Below are positions 12,297 to 21,933 of a DNA stretch of 64,000 bases, one piece after another. How positions within the stretch are numbered: the stretch's first letter is position 1; each line of letters starts with the position of its first letter. The notes beneath the pieces are model-generated. The model saw only the letters and a program-made list of their open reading frames with translations, was not told the DNA's origin and did no database searches. The position numbers were made by a program, and so were the translations under genes. Source of the DNA: Paralithodes platypus (taxonomy: Eukaryota; Arthropoda; Malacostraca; Decapoda; Lithodidae); NCBI GenBank assembly GCA_032716605.1, contig CM064517.1, positions 20,865,276 to 20,929,275 on the forward strand. Reading direction: 5' to 3'.

Positions 12297-14603
12297 TCAG
12301 TAGTTCTTGAAGGTGTGGTAGTCCCTGAAGAAGTCACCCAGGCAGAGTGCAACTTTGCACTCGGCGCACATTGAGGTGACTCTTTTGGTGACATGGGGTT
12401 TCCTGACACTGGAGCTGCAGACGGTGCACTGCACCTGCCTGTGACGAGTGCCAATCAGCTCGGTGTTGGTTGGGTAGTGTCTTTCGACACCCAGCTGGAT
12501 GCGGTCAGGAACGTGATCCCCACGCCATGCCGTACGTCTGTGAGTGGTGGTGCCATACTTCTCCAGGAGTTGGTAGGAGACGTTGTACACGAACTCCCGG
12601 AATTTCAGCTTCTGGTTTGGGGCCATATCCTTTTTCACCAACCACAAGTTGTAGGCGTTCAGCATCGTTATGTCAACTAGGTGGAGGAAGAGCTTGTGAT
12701 ACCACTTCACAGTCTTCCTCAGACACTCAACGCCTGACAGCTGACAGTCAGACTTGTCCACCAGGCGCATGTTTTTTGTGTAGTCCACTACCATGTCGGG
12801 CTTGTAGATTGTCTTCCTGGTTCGGTAGTGGATTTTGCCAGAATCCACCTGGGCACCTGTGTGGACGGTGGAAAGCAGGTGGATGTCTCGCTTATCCTTC
12901 CACTTCAGGGCTATCAGTTTCCCACACTTCTCGAGCTGCTTGTATTTCTGCCCCTTTCGTCGCCTTCTTCGCACATGCCTCTCGCGGTGTTCCTGGGCCA
13001 GGTCGTCTTCTGAAGGTGTGTCACTGGAGGAGGCATCTGTGAGAAGAATGACATCACCTGTGAACTTTGGCATAAACTTTCTTGTCTTTCTGACAGTCCC
13101 ACATGACCCCGTTTGGTTGTCATAAAGAAACTGGCAGAGAGCAGGAGAAGTATACCAGTTGTCAGTGTAGATGATGTGGCCTTTGCCCAGGTAAGGTGCC
13201 AACATTTTCCTGACGATGGCACCTGACATGCCCATGGGGTCATTGGCAGCGGCTTTCGGTACGTCAATGTCAGTTCCTGTATACACGATCATGTCAAGCA
13301 CTATTCCAGTTTCACAGTCGCACAACACGAAGAGCTTGATTCCGAACCTATGCCTCTTCAAGGGGATATACTGCTTGAAAACAAGACGTCCTTTGAAGAG
13401 CACAAGCGACTCATCAATCACCAAATTGAGGAAGGGGTAAAAGTATTTCCTATACCTCTCCAACAACATGGTGAACACATCCCGAACTTTCCATATCCTG
13501 TCAATCCTGTTAGGATTTTCGTTGTCTGCAAAGTGCATAAATCTTAGCAGCAACAAAAATCTGTCACGAGTCATGAACTTATTGAAAGTTGGGGTGGCGA
13601 TGAGAGGGTCGTGCTTCCAATAGTGTTGCAACACATGCTTCTTGATCAGAGGCATGAGGAACAACAAGGCAAAGAACGTCAGAAATTCTTCCACAGTCGT
13701 ATCCACCCAGCCTCGTATTCTCGCTTTTGGAGAAAGGACGTCCAATCTGCCAAACACCCACCTGTAGTAGGCGTTTGTTTGGGCAACGATGTACGTCATT
13801 ACCTCCATGTCGAAAAAAGCGAGGAAGAAGTCGCTTTCGTTCGCTTGATCATCACAGGGCCAGTCGTCAGTTGTTCCTGACGTCCCAGGATTGAACTGGG
13901 GCACGTCAGGTACAAAATTGACCCCGTCAGACCAATCGAACGAAGGCAGCTCAGGGATCGGAATGTCGTCTGCGTCTGCTTCATCGTCTGAAATATCGCT
14001 TCCATGGTCGCGATACAGCACTTCATCATCATTACCCTCCTCTTCACTTGACAGACGATGCCCTTCCTCATTTTCGTCACCGACGTCGGACTCACTCCCA
14101 CTGTCCACTCCCAAATCCCCCCACCCTTGGTCCCGTGCTAGGGCTTCGTCGTCGAAACCCGGGCTGCCAATGTCCTGCGAATCACCATCAAACAGCAGGG
14201 CGGCATACTTAGATGGTGTCAGAGTTTTCCGGGTCACTTTGGCACGTGCGGGAGTCTTATGGACAGGGACAGCAGAGGTGGTGGCAGGGGCGGCGGCAGG
14301 GGCGGCGGCGGCGGCAGCGGCGGCGGCAGGGGCAGCAGTGGTGCGTGGCCTTGATGGCAAGATGATGGTGGTGCCTGTCGCCCTTCTCTCTGTTCCTTGG
14401 GCAGGGGCGGCATGGGCGGCAGGGGCAGCAGGGGCGGCAGTGGCGGCAGGGGCAGCAGGGCCGGCAGGGACACCAGGGCCAGCAGTCGCCTTCCCCCTCT
14501 CCTTTCCCCTTCCCCTTCCCTGTTCCTTGGGCAGGGGCGGCAGGGGCGGCAGGGGCAGCAGGGGCGGCAGTGGCGGCAGGGGCAGCAGGGCCGGCAGGGA
14601 CAC
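12297..14603 (-). CDS. piggyBac-like transposase (DDE_Tnp_1_7)
   Basis: This catalyses cut-and-paste transposition at TTAA. The 768-codon frame begins with a low-complexity Pro/Ala region (residues about 1-110), then an acidic segment (about 130-230) usual ahead of piggyBac cores. The core holds the three expected aspartates: NLVIDESLVLFKGR, IIYTDNWYTSPALC and NMRLVDKSDCQ. A C-terminal cysteine-rich finger has CTVC, then MCAEC and C-x5-DFFRDYH. Family proteins are about 550-650 residues, so the core is full length and the excess is the repeat-coded N-terminus. The first ATG here lies inside a minisatellite; the true start is probably further upstream (15173), with a frame change in between. 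No broken motif was seen in the core. Confidence 0.9.
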   Translation of the reverse strand: MSLPALLPLPPLPPLLPLPPLPPLPKEQGRGRGKERGKATAGPGVPAGPAAPAATAAPAAPAAHAAPAQGTERRATGTTIILPSRPRTTAAPAAAAAAAAAPAAAPATTSAVPVHKTPARAKVTRKTLTPSKYAALLFDGDSQDIGSPGFDDEALARDQGWGDLGVDSGSESDVGDENEEGHRLSSEEEGNDDEVLYRDHGSDISDDEADADDIPIPELPSFDWSDGVNFVPDVPQFNPGTSGTTDDWPCDDQANESDFFLAFFDMEVMTYIVAQTNAYYRWVFGRLDVLSPKARIRGWVDTTVEEFLTFFALLFLMPLIKKHVLQHYWKHDPLIATPTFNKFMTRDRFLLLLRFMHFADNENPNRIDRIWKVRDVFTMLLERYRKYFYPFLNLVIDESLVLFKGRLVFKQYIPLKRHRFGIKLFVLCDCETGIVLDMIVYTGTDIDVPKAAANDPMGMSGAIVRKMLAPYLGKGHIIYTDNWYTSPALCQFLYDNQTGSCGTVRKTRKFMPKFTGDVILLTDASSSDTPSEDDLAQEHRERHVRRRRRKGQKYKQLEKCGKLIALKWKDKRDIHLLSTVHTGAQVDSGKIHYRTRKTIYKPDMVVDYTKNMRLVDKSDCQLSGVECLRKTVKWYHKLFLHLVDITMLNAYNLWLVKKDMAPNQKLKFREFVYNVSYQLLEKYGTTTHRRTAWRGDHVPDRIQLGVERHYPTNTELIGTRHRQVQCTVCSSSVRKPHVTKRVTSMCAECKVALCLGDFFRDYHTFKNY

Positions 14604-14750
14604 CAGGGCCAGCAGTCGCTTTCCCAGTCGCTTTTCCTCTCCCTTTCCCCTTCCCCTTCCCTGTTCCTTGGGCAGGGGCGGCAGGGGCGGCAGGGGCGGC
14701 AGGGGCGGCAGGGGCGGCAGGGGCGGCAGGGGCAGCCGGGCCAGGGGCGG
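14270..14750 (-). repeat. GC-rich minisatellite coding Ala/Pro/Gly runs in the transposase N-terminus
   Basis: Units beginning TGTTCCTTGGGCAGGGGCGG recur at about 14391, 14520 and 14661 (spacings about 129 and 141 bp), each with internal GGGGCGGCA hexamer-like repeats. A simpler GGC/GGG run lies at 14280-14335. The array is open in several frames on both strands, which explains large spurious ORFs. Confidence 0.85.
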
Positions 14751-14819
14751 CTGGTGGTGTTGGTGGTGGTAGGGGCACTGTGGCTGGCGTACGGGTTCTT
14801 TTCCCTACGCCCGTGCCTT

Positions 14820-15173
14820 TCATTTTTCCTGCCCCCGCAGGTAATGCAGCCCTAGGGCGGCCTCCTGCGTCGCTGGTACCGGTGGCAGGGGTGGCAGTGG
14901 TGGCAGTGGTGGTGTGGTGGTAGTGGTTGTTGCAGTGGCCTGGGTCGTGGTGGCAGTGTCCCAAAAGACCAATGACCTCTGTGCCATTGCCCTGCTTGCA
15001 CGTGTTTTTCGTGCTTTGGGTGCTGGTGATTCGTCCTCTGAGCTGTAGGGCGTGTCGTACTGGTAGCTAGGGTCTTTGGCAGCCACCCTCTGCCTTCCAC
15101 GGTGGCTAACACCACCAGAAGGAGGGCTGGTTGTGTCATCAGGGAGCGAGCGTGAGGGACGTGTAGGCTCCAT
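14820..15173 (-). CDS. Probable N-terminal segment of the piggyBac transposase
   Basis: An ATG at 15173 opens a frame of 118 codons (MEPTRPSRSLPDDTTS at its start), hydrophilic and Ser/Pro-rich, ending in stop at 14820. It lies about 220 bp inside the element's end, where a transposase start is expected. The same frame reopens at 14603, but an alternative frame (from 14964) runs without stop into the Ala/Pro repeats, so minisatellite length change may have shifted the frame between 14900 and 14400. It could also be an exon joined by splicing. Upstream codons of this open frame (above 15398) belong to the DIRS recombinase and are unrelated. Confidence 0.5.
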   Translation of the reverse strand: MEPTRPSRSLPDDTTSPPSGGVSHRGRQRVAAKDPSYQYDTPYSSEDESPAPKARKTRASRAMAQRSLVFWDTATTTQATATTTTTTPPLPPLPPLPPVPATQEAALGLHYLRGQEK

Positions 15174-15397
15174 GACTAGTGCGTGGTTACTGGCGCGGTG
15201 GTGCTTGCACGAATGCGGGGCGAGCGTTTGGCAGGGTGGTATCGAGAGTTGACATGTAGTACTATACCCACACCAATTTTCAGCCGCCTGGCTATAAACG
15301 CGCGGTTTTGGTACGTGTTCAAAGTCTCTGCTCTTAAGAGTCTCCCCGCAGTGCGCCGGGGGAACTCTTAAGAGTCTCCCCGCAGCTCCCGGGTTAA

Positions 15398-16404
15398 TAA
15401 CATCTACTAACAGAGAAGCCAATTTTCTCCTAGTAACACGATTACCTGCCTGGGTCACCCACAGAAAACCTGGTTGTCGAGGGTGAGCTGCCCTCATAAA
15501 CTTAACTAAGGCCTCTACTGGACATAAAATATGATGTGTGTGTCCGCGTTTTAACGCCGGAACAGAAAATTCTGAGAAAACATGATCAGAGTGCTCATTC
15601 TTAGCTATAAAAGTGGGGGACGGCGCGATTTGGACCTTGTCGTGCAGTCTCCCAAACCTAAGGCAATTAGGTTCGTTGCTCATCGCCGCCAGCTCAGAGA
15701 CCCTATTACCCGTAGCTAATGCCATCAAGAACACAGCCTTTTTAGGTAATGAATCAAAATCCGGCGCAGTGTTGTATTTGCGCGATTGAAGCAAAGATAA
15801 GGCTTTATCAAGCGACCAAGTGGGCATGAGCTGACGTGGTGGTAGGCGGATCTTGAAACACGCCCTCATAAACCCTTTCTCCTCCGCCTGCGGTATCGAG
15901 AGACCAGTGAGATAAAAAAAGAGGGTTCTGATAGCAGATAAGTTATTTTTTAACGTAACAACGGAAAAATGCTTTCTTCTGCTCAAATAAATAATCTAAT
16001 TATTTGAAGACTAGGGCTTCTGATGCATCGGATTGCCCTGACTCAACAATTCAGTTAGTGAAAGCTTTCCAATGTGATTGATATTGCCTCCTGGTAGATA
16101 TAGTATATTGGTTCATAAGTTTACTAGTGACACTTTCCCCATACTGAGCTAGCCATTTGGCCTTGTAAATGTCCAGAAGGCAAAATTGAGCGAGGTCTGA
16201 AGGTTGCCAATTGTCTCTAAGTGGAATGCGGAGACCGGGAGTGACACCGGGTCCTTGCACCATTTGTTCAACTGGTGGTACCACGCCTGAGCCGTCCATA
16301 ACGGCGCGATCATCGAGACTAAGCCCCGGTAACCTCTTAGTTTGTGAATCACCCTGCACATTAGAACAGAATCTGGTGGAGGAAATAGATAGATTGAATT
16401 CCAC
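15398..16404 (-). pseudogene. DIRS tyrosine recombinase, N-terminal and core part
   Basis: Two minus frames cover the recombinase. The first (16404-16051) ends in STRRQYQSHWKAF, the start of the SAM-like DNA-binding part. The second (15986-15398) has LKNNLSAIRTLFFYL and ALATGNRVSELAAM, the box I arginine of the catalytic domain, then RGHTHHILCPVEALVKF. A frame break lies near 16000-16050. The gene stops at TTAA 15394, where piggyBac inserted; the His-x-x-Arg and Tyr are found at 9690-9482. It would recombine circular cDNA into the genome in an intact element. Confidence 0.88.
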
Positions 16405-17490
16405 TTGTTCCAGTCCTCCAGTAATGCATCTGGTCCCCCCGCCGGGGTCACCCCCTGGCGGGTTAGGAAGAGAGGTAGCTTGTGAGTCTCCTCAGATGCG
16501 AACAGATCCACTTGTGGACGGTAAGGCTTTGCAATCATGTCGAAGACGGTTTGTTTGAGAGCCCATTCTACTAAGGTGCTCCGTCGCCGGGACAGAGCAT
16601 CCGCCCACACGTTCGACACGCCTGGGAGGTATGAAGCATGCAGATGAATGCTCAGCGATTCGGCTAGGGCAAAAATCTGTTCTGACACTATTAGCAACTC
16701 TTGAGACCTCACTGAACCTTGTTTCTGAATGCAATGGACCGCTACTAAGTTGTCCATCCGAAACGCTATTGATTTCCCTTGCAATGACGAGCCGTGGCTT
16801 TGGAGAAAATATAGAGGAACTAGAAGCTCTTGTTTGTTGATGTGCCATGAAATGCCCTGGTCCCAAGTGCCCTGCCCTTGATGGCCTAGATTGGATTGAT
16901 ACCCCCACCCCAGTGTTCCGGAAGCGTCTGTGTCTACCCATACCAAAGGGGGAGGAGAAACCCAAGTTGTCATAGAGTACAGTGTTTCGGTCTTCGCCCA
17001 GACCGACAGTAAGCTGTGAATTAATCGAGGAATCGGCCATAGTTTTCCCTCCGGCAATAGTGGGAAAAATGTGTTGCCTTCCATGATTAATCTCTTTACT
17101 TTCAACCGGCCCAACTTCACAGTTAATTGGATCCAGTTGAGAGAGCCGACCAGGGAGTCCCACGCCTTCCTTGTCGTATTCAGACTGTGGAGAAAACGAA
17201 ACAGTTTCTTGTGAAATCTGTGGCGATTGTCCACACTCTGAGTAAGGGTCAGGTTGACGGTATCCCAGACCATCCCTATCCACTGAATTTCCTGTGTAGG
17301 AACAAGGAGCGAGCGACTTTGCCAAGTTCACCTTGAACCCTAGGGTTTGTACATGATTGATTACTTGGTTGACATGATTGTGACATAACTCTCTCGACTC
17401 CGCCACCACTGGCCAGTCGTCTAGATACCACAACACCATGATGCCCTGGGCCAATAATGGCAGAAGCACATTGAAACTTGAGCTGAGGGG
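16149..17490 (-). pseudogene. DIRS reverse transcriptase (5'-deleted) and RNase H
   Basis: The frame through 17469-17290 has MVLWYLDDWPVVAES, the RT motif C (YLDD) typical of DIRS elements, followed by the LGFKVNLAKS palm/thumb strand. Near 17290 the frame shifts, and the frame starting at 17273 continues with MVWDTVNLTLTQS. RNase H follows: VWVDTDASGTLGWGY (first Asp), INKQELLVPL (Glu), FRMDNLVAVHCI (second Asp) and GVSNVWADALSR (third Asp), so all four catalytic acids are present. RT motifs A and B are missing: gag-like sequence joins directly upstream of motif C, which shows an internal deletion. The same frame runs on toward the recombinase. Confidence 0.85.
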
Positions 17491-18555
17491 ACATTAACTT
17501 CCTCCGGCTCTTCATTAACCTCAAACTCTAGCATTTCTGGGATGTCCTGTTGTTCATCCGGCGTTTGTTCCACCGGCGGCCAAACCAAATCAGGGACAGA
17601 TGATGGTAACACTTCACTATGAATACTTTCCCTATCTGTTCCTTGGCCCACTCTCCAGCACCCACGTTCATTCGCCGCGGGTGGCTGAGAGTCCTGAATG
17701 ACCTGAGAGCTGTCAAAAGACTGAGAACTTGAAGGGAAACCTCTGTACTGGTCAGCTAACACTCTACTCGGTCCAGCCGAGGGGCCTAGCGTGGTACCTG
17801 AGTCAATTTTGGAATTGCAAAAACAAAGTCCTGTGGTACACTTAAAGATTGTTCATGGTAAGGACTAGATTCAATGATCTCCACCCCCATCTCAGAGTCC
17901 CCGGATTAGACGGTTGGCGTACTGGAGGTAGGGGTCGAGGGCGGTGGCCTTACGGTAACTGTCCGGCTAGTACTGTGTCCTGCACTGGCCGGTGTCACCT
18001 TGTCCTCCTTCCGGCGTTTGGTCGACCTGGACGATTCTGCTGATGAGTGCCTAGACTGCTTCCTGGGGGATCTCGACCGTGACCTTGACCGTTGCTGGGG
18101 GGAAGACGACCACCTCCGCTTTGGTCGGTCGGGGGGGGGGGGGGGGAGGTAGCCACAGTGATGTCACTTTCATTACTACTCGAGCTACTCACTACCTCTC
18201 TGGAAAGGGATTTCTTAGCTTTGGGTTTAGTAGATTTGCTGGAGGCTGACTTGACCAAAGGTGACTTTATAACTAGATTCTCCCACAAGATATCATCATC
18301 GCAGTGAAGTGCCTTATGGGCAGTATCTTTTGCATAGGAGTTGAAAATGGTCTTTATCTCTTTCAATGCCGCTAGGCATGATAAGTCTTTCTTAGTGATG
18401 AGGGCCGCCTTTAACTCAGAACAGACCGAACACGGTTTTGACACCCACAAGCCGCGAGAACGATCGAGACATTTAACGCATTTGATGCAAAGTTTGTGAG
18501 CAAATACAGGCAATAATGAGCAAATAGAGGTAGCGCGTAGCTCAAAGCGAGGCAT
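17491..18555 (-). pseudogene. DIRS gag-like ORF
   Basis: The likely start is the ATG at 18555 (MPRFELRATSIC). Two CxxC pairs near residues 20-45 (CIKCVKC and CSVC) suggest a zinc-binding module, as in Gag-like proteins of DIRS elements. A Lys/Ser-rich segment and a Ser run follow. A G-tract at 18131-18147 codes a Pro run and probably causes the frame change after which an acidic, Pro-rich segment (17762-17500) is read in another frame. Identity as Gag rests on position ahead of the RT and on composition, not on a strong domain match. Confidence 0.6.
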
Positions 18556-18752
18556 GATGGAAAAAAAGAGGTCCCCCCCCCCCCTGCCGGAATCAGTCAC
18601 CCACGAGCCACCGGGCGTGTTGCAACTGCAGCCCTGGGTCAATCTGGAAAATACAATTTCCAGGAATCAATGCTCATAAGGATAACCTGCAAGGTGTTAA
18701 GACATCCTACCTCAAGTCCGCCGGAAAATTAGCTATAGCCACAGCTACTCTA

Positions 18753-19645
18753 AAGCACCCGTCACACCTAGCCGATTTTAGGCCAAGACTGTCCGCGACC
18801 TAAGGGTCGTGGACAGTCTTGGTCTACGTCGCCGCGCATCATGGGCCGTCGCCAACATAACAAAAAGGTCAGGATGGGTCTTCACATACCCCCTCAAAAG
18901 TTCTACATGCACAACATTGAAAATCAAGTCGGCGTGGAGTGAGGTCAAAAAATGGGACGGGAAGGGGACGGGAGGCTGATGGCGTGTGACGGCGCTTGAC
19001 GGGAAAAGGTAGGCGTCAGTGCGGCGGCACACGGCACCATAAATGAGGTCTGCGTCAGGCGGTGCCACCATAACAACCTGCGGGGATCAGCGGCGGCTTG
19101 TGGCGACCCAACGATGCCCTAACGGTCAATATATAAATAAACGACATAATTAAATAATAAATATATTATCAATAACCATCAAAATATAAGATTAGGTATA
19201 TTAATTACAGAAAAAATGAAAGATAACAACATTCAATACATAATTAAATTAATAATAATAATAAAATAACAGAATTAACTGAAATAATCAGTTAATAATC
19301 AGCCGTCCATACTGAAGGGGTCGCCGTCCATTGGCACAGTAATGCATATTGACGCCGCCCTACCTCCTGTCGACGCCGTTCGTCGGGTCGTTGTCAACGC
19401 GCTACGCCGCAGATCGGCACTCCAGCGGCGACCTAGGTCTCACCTTCAGTCCTGCATGGGTGCCGCTCTACCCCGTCAGGTCGCCGTCAGGTCGCCGTCA
19501 GGCGGCGTGGCCATCCATACTGCGTCCCGTCCAAAACTCACCCCCCCAAATCCTTAAGCTCTCCGCCGAAGGTCGGCACTCCTGACCACGACTAAAGGTC
19601 GTGGTCAGTCTTGGCTCAAGTCGGCATGGTGTGACGCCTGCTCGG
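18753..19645. mobile_element. Unclassified TIR element with a hairpin in each end
   Basis: The left end (CGTCACACCTAGCCGATTTT) and the reverse complement of the right end (CGTCACACCATGCCGACTTG) match and continue into CCAAGACTG. Just inside, each end has its own stem: CCAAGACTGTCC with GGACAGTCTTGG on the left, CCACGAC with GTCGTGG on the right. A target duplication is not evident. A minus frame (19071-18778, 97 codons) is not recognised. It lies upstream of the DIRS gag region. Confidence 0.7.
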
Positions 19646-20939
19646 ACTCCGCTGGACTCGACCATGGAAAACACTGGGGTTTCTCCATTTTAAGCTGATT
19701 GGACTGCTTACCTGTGACAAAATGTCACTGGCCCTCGTGACCTTAAGTGTATAATTATCCGTGACTATTGAGAATAGAAAGATAAGTAACGTGCTTTCAT
19801 AACGTATCATAACACTTGCACACTAGACTGGAACGCCGGGCGAAGGAAGTCTTGTTGTATGACAACTCGATCAGGGCGAGTCTCCTCGGCGGGCCGAGGT
19901 TGCTCCCGTAGGAATTAGCACATTCCGCCGGAAGGATTGTGGTTCAGCGCACCACGCCAGGACATTTGGTTGTTCCCTAACTCGTCAACTAGACGAGAAA
20001 AGAGGGGCTCTGCTCAGAAAACCGCTGGAGAAAACAACCAAAAATGTTAGCGGGGGGGGACTTATGTGAAAAAATTCCTCCTACCAAAACCCCACACATA
20101 TACAGTATATAGGGGACGTATCCCAATGGCCCACACAAAAAAACATGCAACGCACACATATAGCACAATAATGGGGCAGACATAGGCATAATCACAATTA
20201 CATAGAATGTTCAATCCTAAATTACCTGAAGCCTACATTGGAGACCCCTAGCGAGGCTGGCCACGAGGCCCGAGGAACAACACAGGATGAACTGACGCTC
20301 CGACGAACCCGCAGCAGCAGCAAGCAAATGGGAGGCCCGAAAGTGGGGCCCAAAAGCAATTACGGACTCCAGAAGGCTCTGCACCATGTGCAGCCACCCT
20401 TGAACTAGAGCATTTGCTAATAATAAACAAAATTAATATGTGACGGCCTGAAGCATAATCTTGCAGAATGGTAGCCTCCTAGCTATAATATCAAAACCTA
20501 AAGGCGCAAAACACAACACAATAATAACACATGTGGCGCGCGGATCTTGGGATACGAAGGCGCCTTGTTACAAAAGTACCCTAATTTACACCCTACTGCG
20601 GTCGTGCCAATGGGGCAGCCCGTGCTAGCTAATCTAAACTCTGTTCAATACAACGCAGATGTATACAAATGAGTAAGGACTCATGAGAAGCTCAGGAACG
20701 ACGAATGAAGCTGGAGCACTAGGACACCCGCCCTCCTTGCACGAGCGCGGAAGGGAGGAGGAGGAAATATGGCCGTTAGAGGGCCTGGGCGCTGCGCACA
20801 AGAAATCCACGCATGGAAAGCCATAATATAACCGATATTAAGTTCAATTTTATTTTTTATTTTCTACAAAGTTTTTTTCTGTAGGGTACCCAATCATAAG
20901 GACGATTCCATAAGAGAATTAAGCGTGCACTTATGAGAG
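19646..20939. other. Unassigned sequence, possibly DIRS 5' region
   Basis: No motif, gene or clear repeat was recognised. TTCCGCCGG at 19923-19931 is an inverted match to 9386-9397 near the other end of the DIRS element. Confidence 0.4.
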
Positions 20940-21933
20940 TACTCCCTGACCCTTCCGCGGGGGAGATTCAAAACTGCTGCCGCGGGTGTTGAAGGGAGAC
21001 TATTATATTAATAGGCAATATCTTCAATGATGAAGGGGCCACTATTAAATATTAGGTTTGCCTTCTTCCCTTCGGGACTCAAACCTATAATCATGGTCCC
21101 TTGACCAGACAGTGGTGAAGCCAAATGTTGAGCTGTAAACATGCATACTCACAGTAACTCACAGTAGAATCCCTGGAAGAGGCCCTAGTGGGCCTGTGGC
21201 TCCAGTGTGGCAGCCTGTACACTAACTATTGGTTGGCTGCGTGTGGTGTTCTTGATTAGTGCTTTATAATTATACCTTTGATCCTGATTTTTCCAGAATC
21301 TATCAAGCATGGATACAAACTTTTTCACAGAATCAGCGCTCACCACCCACTCTGGCAAATCATTCCAATTATTTACAACACGGTTGGGAAACGAAAAAAA
21401 ATTCAAATCCAGTCTTGCTCTTGGTTTGAAGATCTTCTTTGTGTTCCCCCGTGTGGTGTTATCCTCCCTCAGCTCAAAGAGACCCTCGGTGCATTCTTGA
21501 TCATATTTGCCGGTGACTATCTTGAAGGTTTCGATTTGGTCGCCACAGGATCTCCTGTATGCCAGTGTGGGCAGATCCAGCCTCCTCAATCTCTCTTCAT
21601 AGGACAATGTCATGTCCTTTAGGTTAGGCACCAGCTTTGTAGCTCTCCGCTGCACGTTCTCCACCGCCTCTATGTCCTTAACAATTTATAAGAGTTTCTC
21701 ACATAAAAAAAAATCACAGATTCACCCATTTCCCATGTCGAGAGTTCCCGCCATTGGCTACAGTTACATCATGGTAAACACTCCAGTTCGCGCCACATAA
21801 AATAACTTGGATAAGCTATATTTCTATATTGTTAGGACACATTTATGAAAGTTCTTCAGTATCATATACTTAAAACCAAGCAGATCCCAATGGACATTGT
21901 AGTTTAAATAGGTTTCATCCCTGGAATTCACCT
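20940..21933 (+). repeat. Dispersed repeat R-A, copy 2 (interrupted)
   Basis: CTCCCTGACCCTTCC at the start and TTTCATCCCTGGAATTCACC at the end match 7205-8770. About 400 bp present in copy 1 between the hairpins and GGTCCCTTGACCAG is missing. A LINE tail (21150-21680) is inserted after AAACATGCATAC; the repeat resumes with ACAATTTATAAGAGTTTC. Confidence 0.75.
21150..21680 (-). pseudogene. CR1-like LINE reverse transcriptase, C-terminal end
   Basis: A minus frame of 159 codons (21664-21185) encodes the region after the RT core: VQRRATKLVPNLK, LAYRRSCGDQIETFKIVTGK and VVNNWNDLPEWVV. These are the usual C-terminal landmarks of CR1-like LINE ORF2 proteins. The catalytic palm is missing, so the copy is 5' truncated. 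It ends in two copies of a 10-mer (ACTCACAGTA, plus strand, near 21156-21172), a short tandem tail as in CR1 elements. It is inserted in repeat R-A. Confidence 0.8.

Larger units (their letters stand above)
9687..15397 (-). mobile_element. Complete-looking piggyBac-like transposon (about 5.7 kb)
   Basis: TTAA duplications lie at 9687-9690 and 15394-15397. The right end (read on minus) is CCCGGGAGCTGCGGGGAGAC with repeated GACTCTTAAGAG; the left end is CCTCTCCGCGGCGCACAGGG. Both match MITE family A: the left end resembles the last bases of the copy ending at 54026. The transposase occupies the half nearer 15.4 kb. About 2.6 kb of noncoding sequence with tandem repeats, a SINE-like insert and a palindrome lies between the stop codon and the left end. 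The insertion site is inside the DIRS recombinase gene. Confidence 0.88.
9482..18642 (-). mobile_element. DIRS-like tyrosine-recombinase retrotransposon, split by piggyBac
   Basis: On the minus strand, gag-like, RT, RNase H and tyrosine recombinase regions follow each other from about 18640 down to 15398. The recombinase resumes at 9690 and ends at 9482, with a piggyBac element between. This order and the use of a tyrosine recombinase define DIRS-order elements. Outer ends are not delimited; TTCCGCCGG is found inverted near 9386-9397 and at 19923-19931 and could be part of the terminal repeats, but this is weak. The element is dead: RT is internally deleted and several frames are broken. Confidence 0.85.

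Noticed and set aside
13891..14923. Plus-strand Gly/Ala/Arg-rich ORFs opposite the piggyBac transposase
   Set aside because: They are shadows of the GC-rich minisatellite and of the transposase on the other strand.
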